Shown one piece after another: positions 33,088-43,982 of a DNA stretch of 64,000 nucleotides (position 1 is its first letter; each line of letters starts with the position of its first letter). The notes beneath the pieces were generated by a model. It saw only the letters and a list, made by a program, of their open reading frames with translations, did not search any database and was not told the origin of the DNA. The position numbers and the translations under genes were made by a program. Source of the stretch: Perkinsus olseni (Eukaryota; Perkinsozoa; Perkinsida); contig JABANN010000001.1 of the NCBI GenBank assembly GCA_013115125.1, positions 186,001 through 250,000 of the forward strand. Direction: 5' to 3'.

Positions 33088-35344
33088 TCACAAGCATTCC
33101 CCCGCATCATCCAACTCGCGGTCCATAAGGGGATCCCAGAACCCTTCGGACTCGGGCACTTCACTTAGAGTTTTTACGGGTGCCAACGGTCCCGCCACTT
33201 GTTGGAGTGCCGTCAGAGACTTCCTCACACCCTCGAGGCCTGCGCGCTCCTTCACACGCTGAAGAATCCCTAGGCCAATATCAAACGCCTTGCTATCAGA
33301 ATGCAACGCCTCCCAGGAGAGAAACAGTGCAGAGTCGAATTCCGCAGGGCCTTCTGGGTGCCCGTAGTCAGTCGTGAGGAGGGCTGCATACAGCTTCTCT
33401 ATGAACTCGTAAGTTGCCTTGGTCTGAGCGGAGTGCTCATCGAGGTCTTGAAGGAAGGCTCGAAGTATCTCGTCAAGGAGCTCGAAAGGCAAGATACCTC
33501 TCCGTACCATTTCGGTGAGCAGGTCGACCTCTTTAGACTTCTTCTTATGGTGAGCCATGGCGCCCCATTGAAGCAGCAGTTCAGCCATATCACGGACACA
33601 GGATTCATCGCGCTCCGCCATCCCCTGAACTTGGGCTATGAATCTCTCAACGCTACCGTCTTCGTGATACATATCCCGGCACGAGCGAAACCCCTCTTCG
33701 GAAAATACGTCTACAAACTTGCTGCCACGACCCTGAGCTTTCTTCTTTTTCGCAGCTAAATGAACCTTATCACTTTGCCCGCCATTCAAAGCCTCCGAGC
33801 TGCCACATCGTAAGTTCCCTGCTTTCCGCCACTTGAACTCTCTCTGCTTCTCCAAATTGAGTATCAGGATTCGCAATCGGCACTCAGTGAGCGTTCCTTT
33901 CAGCTTCACCAGCCGTCCAAGCAAGCAAGTGCATAGAGCTCGGCTGCGGTCATCACGCGAGTCCAAGTGCCTCCCGGTGCTCTCCAACAGCGTTATGGCA
34001 CATTCAATCTCAAGAGGCGTTGGAGTTGCAGTGGGAATGAAAACCAGAGTCTCGGCAACTTTTTTCAGTGTTTCCAGAGTGAACAATCCCTTGCAGTAGA
34101 AGGAACCCAGAAGTCTCATACACTGGAGCGCCTCATTTCGGCGAAGCTCTCTGATTTCTCTCAGAAGATCTTCGCGCCCTGCGGGAAAAATGTCGAAAAG
34201 ACGCCGGAACTCGATGAGCGCTTCTGAGAACTCCAAGTGAATCTCGTGGACAAGCTGGTCTCGGAAAAGAACTCGCTCGAGGTTGAGTTCGCCGTCGGAC
34301 TTCACGACTTTCGCACGGAATTCGACAAGCAAGCCAGCGTATAACTCGGAGAATATCGGCTCTCTTATAGCACGCTGCACCGTCATATGCAGAAGTAAGT
34401 CAATACTCCACGGGCTCGTGAGCTGAGGGTCGAGCACTAGCTACGATGCAAGAATGAGAGGCACACACCTCTAGCTTGGCGAGCTCGTTGCTGAGCCGTT
34501 CGAAGTTGTTCTTGGTGACTTTGTTGAGAATCGCCCTTATTTTCTTTCTGAGTCGAAACACGTCTTCGGTGATTTTAATGGGGATGTTCCTCGGAGGCGG
34601 CGGAGGAAGCGGGTCCAGCGGTACCGTATCCGGCACGGTACCGCTCTGCCCGAACCTGAACTGACGTCCATAACACTTCGCAATAATTAACCTTGTTGTG
34701 GTACTGAAGCAGACTGCCCAAGATAGGAGAAAGTTCCTCTTCCATCATGCCCAGCAGAGTCCACCTGGACGGGTTCGCGTCGGCACGGGCATCGTGGGCC
34801 GGAGTGCTTCTTCCTTGCGGGGGCCGCAGAGGCGGCTTGCGGACATCATCAACAGGATCTCTGGGCATCGACAGCAGCTCCCTTCGCGCTACCAATGCAT
34901 TCTGAAGCAGCACGAACATGAAGATAAACATCATCGTCACGTAGACCGTCCGGCGGTGCTTGCATCATCTCATCGCCTGGAGCGAGTGATCTGCCCAACC
35001 TACCCTAGCCTTGCTGAAGAGCTCTTCCGCGTTTTCGTCGGTCAACCCGGACTTGCCGAGCCTATCAATCGACTCACAGAGCTCAAGGATCCTGCTCTCG
35101 AAGATCCTCGCTCGACACCACAGGTGATCGTACATCAGGGTCACCTGCGGTACGATATGAGGTACCCCGAGACAGCAGGATGCGTGCGCTCCGATGGCGA
35201 ATGAAGGAGACGTACATGCTCATAAGCGTCTTCAAATTCCTCGCAATGGTCGCAGCCTTCCTCATCCATCTGGAGACCTTGTGGTGACAAAACTGGATGG
35301 AATCTTGCTCTCCTCTGTGAGGGCTGTATCTTGTAATCTTGCAT
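33088..35344 (-). CDS. eIF4G-like protein with MIF4G domain
   Basis: The MIF4G domain is interrupted by a 46-nt intron (near 34398-34443): KIRAILNKVTKNNFERLSNE, then LAKLE joined to LTSPWSIDLLLHM, then REPIFSELYAGLLVEF. This matches the R-x-I-L-N-K-L-T-x-x-x-F-x-x-L and D-E-P-x-F-S-x-x-Y-A motifs of eIF4G. It continues through RRNEALQCMRLLGSFYCKGL and IECAITLLESTGRHLDS, the later HEAT hairpins. A lysine-rich linker (AAKKKKAQGRG) and a helical C-terminal region of about 200 residues follow, ending ELDDAGECL-stop. Upstream, in-phase segments (a proline-rich DPLPPPPPRN stretch, PRDPVDDVRKPPLRPPQG, and exons at about 35000-35344 such as YDHLWCRARIFESRILELCE) join by short introns and probably form the N-terminus. 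Role: scaffold for eIF4A and other factors in translation initiation. The N-terminal exon and start are not certain. Confidence 0.72.
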
Positions 35345-36008
35345 TTCCTCAATGCCTCCCACCGATCGAGGAGACGCGTCCTCGAAGGTCTTCTCGCCCC
35401 AAGTCTTCGGAATGTTATGTTACCATTTAGAACCAGAATGATCTGTTTTATCGCCCTCTAGCTTTCCGCTCTTTTCTTCGGCAAGCAGCTACGGTAAGTT
35501 AACTCGCACTTTCAGCTGACGCTAGAGAACGGGTGCATTTCTTGTTTCGCGTGCCCCCCTTCTTTACTCTCTCCGACTAGCGGCCAGGGTACCGCAAACA
35601 GTGCTCCTAGAGCTGCCCTTGGTCGTAGCCGTATCCCTAGTCGTAGGTGGCGTGCATCGAGAAGCTGGAACTGCCATTGCCAAGCTGGTCCCATTGAGGT
35701 CCTTGACGCTTCCAAGTGTGTCGTGTCCCTAGGCTGAGCTCCTCGGCGCTCCCAAATCAACTAAGACCGGTCTCTGGGGCGTATAGAGCTGCGACTGGGC
35801 CGTGAGCGTTCAGTGGTTTATCTATGCTGTTGTTTCTGTCAGTTGTATTTCTTCTTTTCACACTCATTGTGAAGAAGCGTTTATCGTAGCCGGCAGGCTC
35901 CATTACTAAACCATCAGCAACATCAACTCCGCAAGTATAATGATACTTACTCAACAAGAACAACATCATCGTTACGACTCCTATGTCGCCCTGAGCCCCA
36001 GCAGCGAC
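35345..36008. other. Intergenic, no supported gene
   Basis: Short opposite-strand frames only. It probably contains the divergent promoters of the minus-strand eIF4G-like gene and the plus-strand family paralogue 2. Confidence 0.3.
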
Positions 36009-36583
36009 ATGAGCGAACCCTCGTATGGGGATCGTCATTTTCTGCAGAATGGTGCGAAAGAAGAGGATCCGAGCAAAGTTCTGCTGGACGTAAGTTTAGC
36101 ATTCGACAACGTGAGTTGGGAGGGCATGTTTCGTTTTCAGCTACTACATTCTGATCGCGGTAAAGCGAGCCCGAAGGCTGCCAGTGAGAGTGCGAGAACG
36201 GAGAGCACTATGAGTACATCGTCCGAGTCTGAGTAAGTTGAAGCATGCTAGGGAGCACCCCTCATGTCATAGAAGGGGAATGAAGTCTGGCGCTCAGGTA
36301 CTCTGACGATCTTGATCGTTATTTGGAAGAACAGAAGCACATGCTTGAACTGGGGCTACGACGAGCCCTCCTTGAAGAGCACGGAGATGCAGTGGATCGT
36401 CAGGTTTTGGACCAGGCGTGCCACGAGCTAGTTGACAGAACGTTTCGGGAGGTCGAGACCGCGCGGGCGGGTAAAATAGACCCTCAAACGAAACGGTATA
36501 TGAAGAGACCAGAAGACTCGAGTAAGCACTGTTGTTTGCGTCTTTACGTTTTGGCCACTGTCATTGACGTTTCAGGTTATTAG
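36009..36583 (+). CDS. Paralogue 2 of the unrecognised four-member family
   Basis: Exon 1 is 36009-36089 (MSEPSYGDRHFLQNGAKEED then PSKVLLD), ending in phase 0. The intron is 51 nt (36090-36140). Exon 2 is 36141-36232 (LLHSDRGKASPKAASESART..., serine-rich), ending in phase 2. An intron of 65 nt follows, then exon 3 from 36298 with the family domain: YLEEQKHMLELGLRRALLEE, QACHELVDRTFREVETARAG and DPQTKRYMKRPEDS. A possible fourth mini-exon and the unspliced reading both reach the same stop (36581-36583). The D-P-S-K-x-L-L-D/E-L-L-H block across intron 1, the intron length and both intron phases are shared with paralogue 4, showing common descent. The protein is about 125 residues, soluble, with no signal peptide. 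Function unknown. Confidence 0.6.
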
Positions 36584-38959
36584 AGCCACTCCGCTATTAT
36601 CGAATGAGCATCGTGCATCATCATCGTCACTGTAAAACTATAGTCGCTAAATCGTCAAAGGCCAACAACAACAATGCTATCGGCTTCGGAGCCGATGGTG
36701 TATCGCTGGTGGATGCCCTAATAATTAGCATCATTATTCACTTGTTATTCCCGTTTATGCCAAGTTTGTACGCCACACCCATTTCATTCGGTCAACGGGT
36801 AACCGTTAACCGTAGGCTGGCTTTGAGAAAGGTACTTGATCTCCTGCGTCGCCAGACAGACGCCTTTGTGGAGGGCTTCTTGATATTAGTTGGACTGGTC
36901 CGTCATTGTGAACCGTTATCTCGGCCGACAGCTTGTGATGGCATAGCCTGGTGAACCTCATCTTACTTTGAAGCACCGCCTCGGTCAGTTCCGCAAACGT
37001 TGATGCTCCTGTATAGGGAGACGTTACGACTGACGCCGTGCTGCTCCTTTGGCAAAGCTATCTTCCCCATTCATTGGCTGCTGCTGCTAATCGTCGGTGG
37101 GGCCCCCAAAAACCTCTGTCTACGCCTCTACTTGGTTGTGTCTGGTGAGCACATGGTTAGAGCTTGGTATAATCTCTAGTCGGCATCGACTGCTTGCCAA
37201 CTGCCGGACTCTAATGGTCGCGCCTCATTCCCATCTCGGGCTCTTGAGTTTCGTATATACCGCACGAGATGAGAGGTTGACCTAAAGAAGAAGGATGCCA
37301 TTACTGTGCTTTCGGTTGCTGTACCAGATTTATCGGCTGTTATGTTATGCATTATAGTCGGTACATCAGACCATGTGGGGTATGGAGATTTTACCAGTGG
37401 CAAAATACCGCTGAACTTGGCGCCGGTGCAAGGTCTACTGTGAGAAGTATGATGCCTGGTTATCTTATTTTGTCTCTGTTGATGTTATTTTGTTGACGGC
37501 GTTGGTGAGGCGATTCGGTCTCACCTGTCCGGTTGGCCCTCTTAAGACCAGCGTGGGCGTCATTCCTGTCCTATCGAGACGTCCGCGCTCCTCGTGTCTG
37601 TCAGTGGAATTTGTGATTTTTCTACTGTTATTTACTGTGGAAAGTCGCAGTCATCATATTCTATCTGGTATCGCGGTGATTCCTCGATTGGTGGCGATAA
37701 TCTTAGCACAACCGTACCTGAACGTCTGATGTCATTGATGTTCCTCGCAGTCCTGGCTCTACTCCAACAGCTTCGTTCTCATCCTTCTCCTCTTTCTTTA
37801 TCTCCTACTGTTGCCGATCGCTCTACCGGTCATCATCAGCAAACCGCCTTCTGTACTCCATCATAAAAGAATGGTATCTGTCTTATGTCTACTATGTTAT
37901 AGTCCTAGTATATTGTCGTCGACGTCGTCATTGATGCTACTATGGTCAGTAAGCTATTACTATAGTACATCTCATCATCAGAAGAGTATATGGTCATGTC
38001 CACTACACGGGTGCTTCGTCCTTTTTACGTAGCCGCACTTTGGGCGGCGTGTCATCAGTAGTGTTCATGAAGAACCTCCTCAAGCAAGAAGAACGCAGCT
38101 AGAGTGAGAATAAGCTGAGATTGTTATGAGGGCGGTGATGTGCAGCAGTTCCCTCATCTCTTCTTCATGATCGTAACATAAAACTTCACGGTATTGCTAG
38201 TAGTAGCGCTCGATGATGCAGCGTGTTTGCCACCTTTTTCGATGGCCGCACTTGCTGAGTAATTTGTTCAATTATCCTATCGTATGCGCCAAACGGGCTC
38301 ATTTTGTCGCCATTATCATCTTCCGCTATTCACAAGAGGAAGCGGGGTGGCCGAGTTACTGCTGCGGTTATGTAACAGCAGTGGTAACGCCTACCGAGAT
38401 CTCATAATCATTCGCGAACCACAAGAGGACGTACTCGAGTTGCGTCGCTATTACCTGCAACTACCGTTGAATCATGCGTTATTGAGTTGTCAATGACAGA
38501 GTTAATGTAACTCGGGAGCCGCAATTTGACACCGTTGGCAGCAAGTCGACGGTTCCCGAAAGGTCCGTTTAGTGCAAGATGTACACGTATGCAAGCGCAC
38601 TCGTGAGTTCCTTAGTCTGGTCGTCGTCGCTACTGGATAACACCAGTGATTAACACTCCATCTCGGGCCGAACACAACTTCCGGAACGGGTTCCTGTAAA
38701 ATCGAATGAACAGGTAGATTCTCGGTCGAAGGCACCGTATGAGAACCTCTGCTCTACTTACGTCTCGTTCGACAAAAAGATCTCGAGTAAAACAAGAAAA
38801 ACATAGCTCGGCCCGCGCAAGTTACGGGCGGCAAGCGCGCGGACACATGGAAAGCCTACACTAGAACTCTGGCGTGACGGAGAACCTGAGTTCCAGCGCA
38901 GACGACGGTCTTGCTTTGGTAACAATACTCTTTGATAACAAATAAATCATTGATGAGAA
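36584..38959. other. Long stretch without a supported gene
   Basis: Open frames exist on both strands (for example 36604-36954, 37490-37866, 38213-38496) but none shows a domain, and the hydrophobic ones reflect T-rich composition. I see no tRNA, no long repeat and no splice-consistent gene model. It may contain UTRs of flanking genes and possibly a poorly conserved small membrane protein around 36650-36950 (ALIISIIIHLLFPFMP). Confidence 0.3.
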
Positions 38960-39745
38960 CTACCCGCATCGATCGCGGACACAATAACCGGTAGCCTGCT
39001 CGTAGACACCAACGTAGCCGAAGACCAAACCGATGCCAAAGCCGGCATCAGTCGCGATATAGCCGCAGAACTCATCCAGACCCTCATCGACATACTTATC
39101 ACAGGCAACCACTACCTCACTATACGCGAAGAGTAGCATTTCAATGGTGACTGTTGCGAAGCAAAGGCCAATATCACTGTTGGAGTCATAATTAGCGGAG
39201 CACAGGTCGAAGCGAGTAAAGTCCACCAGTCTACCGGGGACGATGGGGTTGAAGAAGGCGCTGTAGGCATCTTTGGTCGGGCACTGATCTGTGCCGATGC
39301 ACGTAGATGTCGCCAGTTGGAGGGCACGGGAGCGTACGAAGATGTAACCGTTCAGCACCTGATTGAGCTCGGGGATTCCCTTCCTCATGAAATAACAGAA
39401 CGCATCAATAGACGGGGAGTCAACGTTCTGACACCCCTGACAGATATTAGTGACCTGCTGCTGGAAGTAAGCGGAGATGGCCGTGCTGTGGATGGTCTTG
39501 CAGTTAGAACAGAATGGATAATCGTCCTGCTTGCTTCCGACAACTTGACCTTCAAGAGCCTCACCTTTTTGATGGTCGAGGCTTGGCGGGCGCGGGACAT
39601 CCATCACGACCTTGTCGATGAATTTGTGGACATCGGGGTTACCGAGGAGGGCCGTGAAGTTCGCGACGGTTTTGTTGATGAGAGGGTCGGCCTGAATGCT
39701 TAGAGTACCAGCGACGGTAGCGAAGATAACCAGGAGACGGGTCAT
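38960..39745 (-). CDS. Secreted cysteine-rich protein, intronless, unrecognised
   Basis: From the ATG at 39745 the frame begins MTRLLVIFATVAGTLSIQA, a clear signal peptide, and runs 261 codons without an intron. That is unusual in this window. The mature protein has 13 cysteines including CSNC and CQGC pairs in its first half (YPFCSNCKTIHSTAISAYFQ, QVTNICQGCQNV, IDAFCYFMRKGI). The rest are single cysteines at fairly even spacing (TSTC, DQC, DLC, GLC, VAC, EFC, GYC, DRC). One potential N-glycosylation site lies near the mature N-terminus (NKT/NFT). The spacing is loosely saposin-like in the first half, but I cannot match the family. The in-frame ATG 69 codons upstream would mask the signal peptide, so I chose the inner start. 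Likely exported or lumenal and disulfide-bonded. Confidence 0.65.
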   Translation of the reverse strand: MTRLLVIFATVAGTLSIQADPLINKTVANFTALLGNPDVHKFIDKVVMDVPRPPSLDHQKGEALEGQVVGSKQDDYPFCSNCKTIHSTAISAYFQQQVTNICQGCQNVDSPSIDAFCYFMRKGIPELNQVLNGYIFVRSRALQLATSTCIGTDQCPTKDAYSAFFNPIVPGRLVDFTRFDLCSANYDSNSDIGLCFATVTIEMLLFAYSEVVVACDKYVDEGLDEFCGYIATDAGFGIGLVFGYVGVYEQATGYCVRDRCG

Positions 39746-41235
39746 AGTAGATACTGGTGGTATCACTGAAAGCCTGGAAATGATAATGATGAATATAGCC
39801 CGAGTTAGACATTCTTTCGAACGAATCGGGCATGAACTATCGATGATAAACAAGATCGAGCGATGGGCGGTGTCACCTCGTCCCCGAGAGAAGTTAGACG
39901 ACTTTACGTGCCAGAATGCTTCCGCACAGTGTCTACGGTCTCCGCGGCACATCGCGAGTAAGTGAGGTTCGCGGACACACCCGTCCGTTCAGCACCTTGT
40001 AGTGCAGGTATTCTCATCAGCCAGCTTGTAGCAGCAAAGCCGAGCTCTCGTTGCTTGTCTGCGGTCCGACAGCAACTCCAACAAGGGGGTAGACTCCTTC
40101 TGCCTCGACTGCACGCCACTGCCCGGAGGCGCGTCGAACTCTGGCGGGGTACGAAGCAATACAGAGCTTCAGCATCCCAAACGATGGGCATCGCATGTCA
40201 GCTGAGTTCTTTCGCCTCCTGCTGGGAACAGTTACTCGTGGCGACCTGCGAAACTTGTGGAAATCCAGACAACCCTTGTCAAGCGAGAGAGGCTGTACAT
40301 GTCTCTCAGACTGTGACGTCCGAGGAGTGACATGGGTATATAATTCTTTCATTTTGCCGTCAATACACCACAGTGACTGCCAGTCCCAGAGAACTGGGTT
40401 TCATCGCAGTAGGTTTCGGTTCACCTCAGCAACCTCTCCGACGCTAAGGCGCCGAGTGATGAGGCTATCCGTTCGCTCTACGGTACGTTATGCTTGCTCC
40501 TGACCTGCACGTGCAGTAGTCCGCACAATTCCATCAACCTTGCACGTTGTCCTGTTATATGGAGCCGTTATAGGCTTAGCATAAGTGCTTAAGCTACTGA
40601 GTATTGCTGCTTTGATGTTTCTTATGTATGATAATGCTGGGGGCTGAGAATGGCATCCTCAGTGTTGTCTCCACAGTTGCGCTGCTTTGCCATTAGCTAT
40701 GCTGCCTACACAGTTGCAGGCATACTCAAGGCTTTCTTGGCGCCTCCCTTCACTCTTGTGTTGGAGTCAACTGAGGCTCCTAACATTCCTTCCTTGGGAT
40801 CTCTCAGAGCAGGTACCCATTTCGGTGAGGGAGTGAGGCTTTTGGTGGAGTTCTTTCCCCATTCCAGCCAGTTAGCTACGCCAGCCGTTGGCTGCTCTTC
40901 GAGCATCCCATCACTGTGATGATAGTGACATATCTGTGACAGATAGTGATTCGTATTTACAGACGATCAAGGCAGCAGCCATGAAGTGGTGATGATTGGC
41001 GACTCCGAGATTTATAAAGATTGAGCTTTCCAATCGCCTGTTCGGCATTGAGTGGGGAGGCTTTTCGAAGGCAGCCAATTGAGCATCCAGAAAACGTCCT
41101 GAGCGAATGACCTAGGTTCGATCCCCGCCTAGTGAACTCCGCGACTTATGTATACTTGTGTACAAGTTGAGATGGCCGTGGATGGCAGTGAGACATTTCA
41201 AGTAAATAACGAGTGGGCACAAGTTGTACACAAAG
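39746..41235. other. Region with weak ORFs only
   Basis: A plus-strand ORF at 40650-40919 (MASSVLSPQLRCFAISYAAY...) is 89 codons with a hydrophobic N-terminus and might be a small membrane or exported protein, but no splice partner or domain is visible (confidence about 0.25). A minus-strand frame at 39904-40191 and a plus-strand frame at 39962-40330 mirror each other and are not supported. Confidence 0.3.
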
Positions 41236-41735
41236 GAGGGTCCTGGGATTGATCCCGGGCTCGAGTTTCAAGATCGTGTTTTATGAACAGTGTTTGAAAT
41301 CGATCCCGGGATCAGTCCTGAAAAGTTTCAGGACCGAGTTCCCTGAGCACGTCCTCGGGATTGATCTTCAAAATCGATTCTGAAGATCGATCCTGGGACT
41401 GGCTTGTTGGTCTTTTACTGAACAGCCCGGTTGTCTTGCATCTTATCGTTAGATGCGAACAATCCTTGTGAGGTACGCTGTGACTTTGTGTAATTTAGTG
41501 TTGTTTCGCGCGCTCCAGAGCCCTCAGGATCGGTGTCTACCAGTCCTGAAAAATTGAGTCTCAGGACCGGTTCTGGGATCGATCTTGTGATCCTTTGAGC
41601 GCATAATGCGTTACGCATTTAGGATCGATCCGGCGATTGATCCTAGAATTGCTCCCAAGATCGATTGACTGAACAGAAGAAGGCTTCGCTCGATCCTGGG
41701 ATTGATCCCCAGTCCCGGGATTGATTTACTGAACA
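41236..41735. repeat. Degenerate GATC-rich palindromic repeat block
   Basis: At least ten variants of the theme (C)CTGGGATTGATC / GATCGATCCTGGGA occur in both orientations over 500 bp, often as local palindromes such as ATCGATCCCGGGATCAG and AAGATCGATCC. Two copies of ACTGAACAGCCCG (near 41418 and 41729) also recur. No coding potential is seen. It looks like a decayed simple or satellite repeat. Confidence 0.6.
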
Positions 41736-41942
41736 GCCCGAACGTCTTTGAGCCCGGAAAATTTCGCCACCTTCACCTAATGCGATGGAACGTTGAAGTC
41801 GGCTCTCCCACACCATTTGTTCGCGTGTGCGATGCACAACCATTAATGAACAACTTGCAGCTAAATGTGGTGACTTATTACTGGTAAGCAGTACACCCTA
41901 GCATACTTAATGACTCGAGTCGGGGCCCCAACTCTCTCACGG

Positions 41943-42350
41943 ATGCATTTCAACCAACTTGCCGCGGTTCCCTCAATCGACACGCGTCATCACGCTTGAG
42001 TAGAGCTCTCAAGCAGTACGTCGGCAATGCCGTGTTTTTGGGCGTGCGCGGGCAGGACTCAGCGTAGCTTTTTCCTTTACAGTTCAGTGAGACCCAAGTC
42101 GCTTCCTGTAGCGAATGCCTCCACATCCTGTGGTAGTTGCATAGGTTCATTCGGAAATATCTGGTGTCTTAGCTCCCCCGGGGCGCAATGATGCAAGTGG
42201 TACTTGTTCAGGGTGAGTCCAACACGCTGCTTTTTGATTTTTTTTCCGCCGAAAGCTCCCTCTCTTCGCCGTTGGCGTAAATCGTTCGACTAATTGGCCG
42301 TGCTGGGTCGCTCGTGTTAGCGACACCGATGCCGCTACAATGCAGAAGAC
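41943..42350. repeat. Dispersed repeat copy 1 (shorter form)
   Basis: About 410 bp aligning base by base with 43123-43684. Shared landmarks in the same order: ATTTCAACCA, GAGCAGTACGTCGGCAATGC-like, GCGGGCAGGACTCAGC, TTCAGTGAGAC, GCGAATGCCTCC, TAGGTTCATTC, TACTTGTTCAG, GAAAGCTCCCTCTCTTCGCC. Roughly three quarters of positions match. This copy lacks about 160 bp present in copy 2 after the CCTGTGG landmark. Confidence 0.75.
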
Positions 42351-43122
42351 GCGATCTGAAATACATCTGAATAATGATGTCACTCCGCTGGGAACAGCAT
42401 TTCACCTCTAAGTGTTCACGTATTTTGGGCGAAACTCCATTATACCATTGGTAGGCAGTTTCATCTGGCCGACTCCCCAGTTCTCGCCTCGCCACTTCGA
42501 GATAAGACCTAGCATATATGAGATACTATATCCGGAGGGATGTCATTGCATGCCACACGACTTTTCTGCCCTGAAAACGTCTAAGTGGAAGCGAAGTCCT
42601 ACTAAAACAGGGCACTCTATTTCAACCCAGTTCAATTCACTTCAAACTTTATTGCCGGGCATTACAAGCACATAGCTTATCGCCCATTCACACAATCCGC
42701 GCAAGTGGATCGTGGGCGCGGTGAGGTCGACCAAGAACAATATTATAGTTTACATCCTGGATGAATAGCAAAAGAAAGCGTGGTGCGAAGCATCTCCTCA
42801 GTGGAATAGAGCTTCAACCCAGTTTGCCGATGACAACTACCACTCAACCGCGAAGTTGCGCAGAATTCGCCAATCGATCGTAATAGCGCGCGCATTTTTC
42901 TCGGGAATCGATCGCGCTCTAAAGCCACAACGCCTGGCGATTGACATGGGGCATAGTAGTCGCACGATTCAAATGCATTTTATGAGTCAGCGAATGTACT
43001 GCAGGATTGCGACGTATTCGCTCCCCTGAATAGATTTCGCTCATAGAGATTAGAGATGGTAAAAGCACCCCACAATTCGTTGTGGTTTGTGGGGCCGTCA
43101 GAAGTCTCACAGCTCCCTTAAC

Positions 43123-43684
43123 CGATGTATTTCAACCAGATTTCTGCGGTTTTCTCAATTGGCACGCGTAGTCACGCTTGAGCAGAGCTCACGAGCAGTA
43201 CGTCGGCAATGCAGTATTGTTGTGCGAGCGCGGGCAGGACTCAGCAGAGCTTCGCTCCTTTGCAGTTCAGTGAGACGAGTTTCTCCGTGTAGCGAATGCC
43301 TCCTCTTCCTGTGGGCCACGCTCTGCAGCGAGGAAAACTCCTCCCTGAGGTAGGTCAAGCTGCATCCCGCGGACCTCACGGCTCCATCAACATTGTTCTG
43401 CTGCGTTCTCGAAACTCGTCGCGGGAACTCGGCCACTGTCTAGCGCATAGACCCGAGTTCATGAATCGTGATCATAGTTGCGTAGGTTCATTCTGAAAGC
43501 ACTGGCGGCTTAGTTCCCCCAGGGCGCCACGATACAAGCTCTACTTGTTCAGAGTGAGTCCAGTACGCTGCTTTTCGATTCTTCATCTGTCGGAAGCTCC
43601 CTCTCTTCGCCGTTGCCCTAAGCTGTTCGCTTAACCTACTGTGCTTGGTCGCTTGCGATAGCGAGACCGTTCCCGCTAAGACAG
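43123..43684. repeat. Dispersed repeat copy 2 (longer form)
   Basis: Same orientation as copy 1, about 560 bp, with an extra segment of about 160 bp (43317-43476) between CCTGTGG and GTAGGTTCATTC. It ends about 50 bp before the orphan domain exon of paralogue 3. The minus strand of both copies can be read as a similar 55-60-codon frame ending in ISE/LSE-stop, but the divergence does not look selected for protein. Confidence 0.7.
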
Positions 43685-43735
43685 TCAGCCTGTAAGGGTA
43701 GGAGTTTATGGCGGGCCTCCTTGTCTCAGTCACTC

Positions 43736-43982
43736 CAGCAATAGTTCCGAGTCCGCTGGCTTCACGGTGGATTTCTTCGAACGTCAGCGTCAAGAGATTG
43801 CCAAATGGATAGCAAACTCAATCCACGACAGAGGCGCCGATCCAGAGAAGGTTCAACGAGCGTGTCAAGCCTTGGTGCAACACACATTCAGTCAAGTTGA
43901 GGAAGCTCGAAAAAGAGGCCCCAGCCCGATCACTAATCGGACTATGATGCGGCCTGGGGACTACTCGAGATCAGCCAACTGA
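43736..43982 (+). CDS. Paralogue 3: family domain exon, apparently 5'-truncated
   Basis: After a probable 3' splice site (GCAATAG) the frame reads SESAGFTVDFFERQRQEIAK, then WIANSIHDRGADPEKVQRAC, QALVQHTFSQVEEARKRG and PSPITNRTMMRPGDYSRSAN-stop. It aligns along its whole length with the domain exons of paralogues 1, 2 and 4, including the C-x-x-L-V-x-x-T-F-x-x-V-x-x-A-R core and the P-S-x-x-T-x-R-x-M-x-R tail. I find no copy of exon 1 (D-P-S-K-x-L-L) or exon 2 upstream: the space is occupied by dispersed repeat copy 2. It is therefore either an exon of a gene with distant 5' exons or a truncated copy whose domain is still open. Confidence 0.5.

Noticed and set aside
34698-35204. 168-codon plus-strand ORF
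   Set aside because: Antisense to the N-terminal exons of the eIF4G-like gene; no domain.
39317-39703. 128-codon plus-strand ORF
   Set aside because: Exactly antisense to the secreted cysteine-rich protein; a shadow of its codon composition.
41105-41132. GGTTCGATCCCC, tRNA B-box-like, on the plus strand
   Set aside because: The flanking bases do not form a 5-bp T stem with a 7-nt loop, and no acceptor or anticodon stem can be drawn. It belongs to the general GATCCC-rich surroundings.
42208-43793. Similar minus-strand frames in both dispersed repeat copies, suggesting a conserved protein
   Set aside because: The frames share a stop, but amino-acid identity (about 55 percent) is below DNA identity (about 75 percent), the opposite of what purifying selection would give. 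The DNA repeat explains it.
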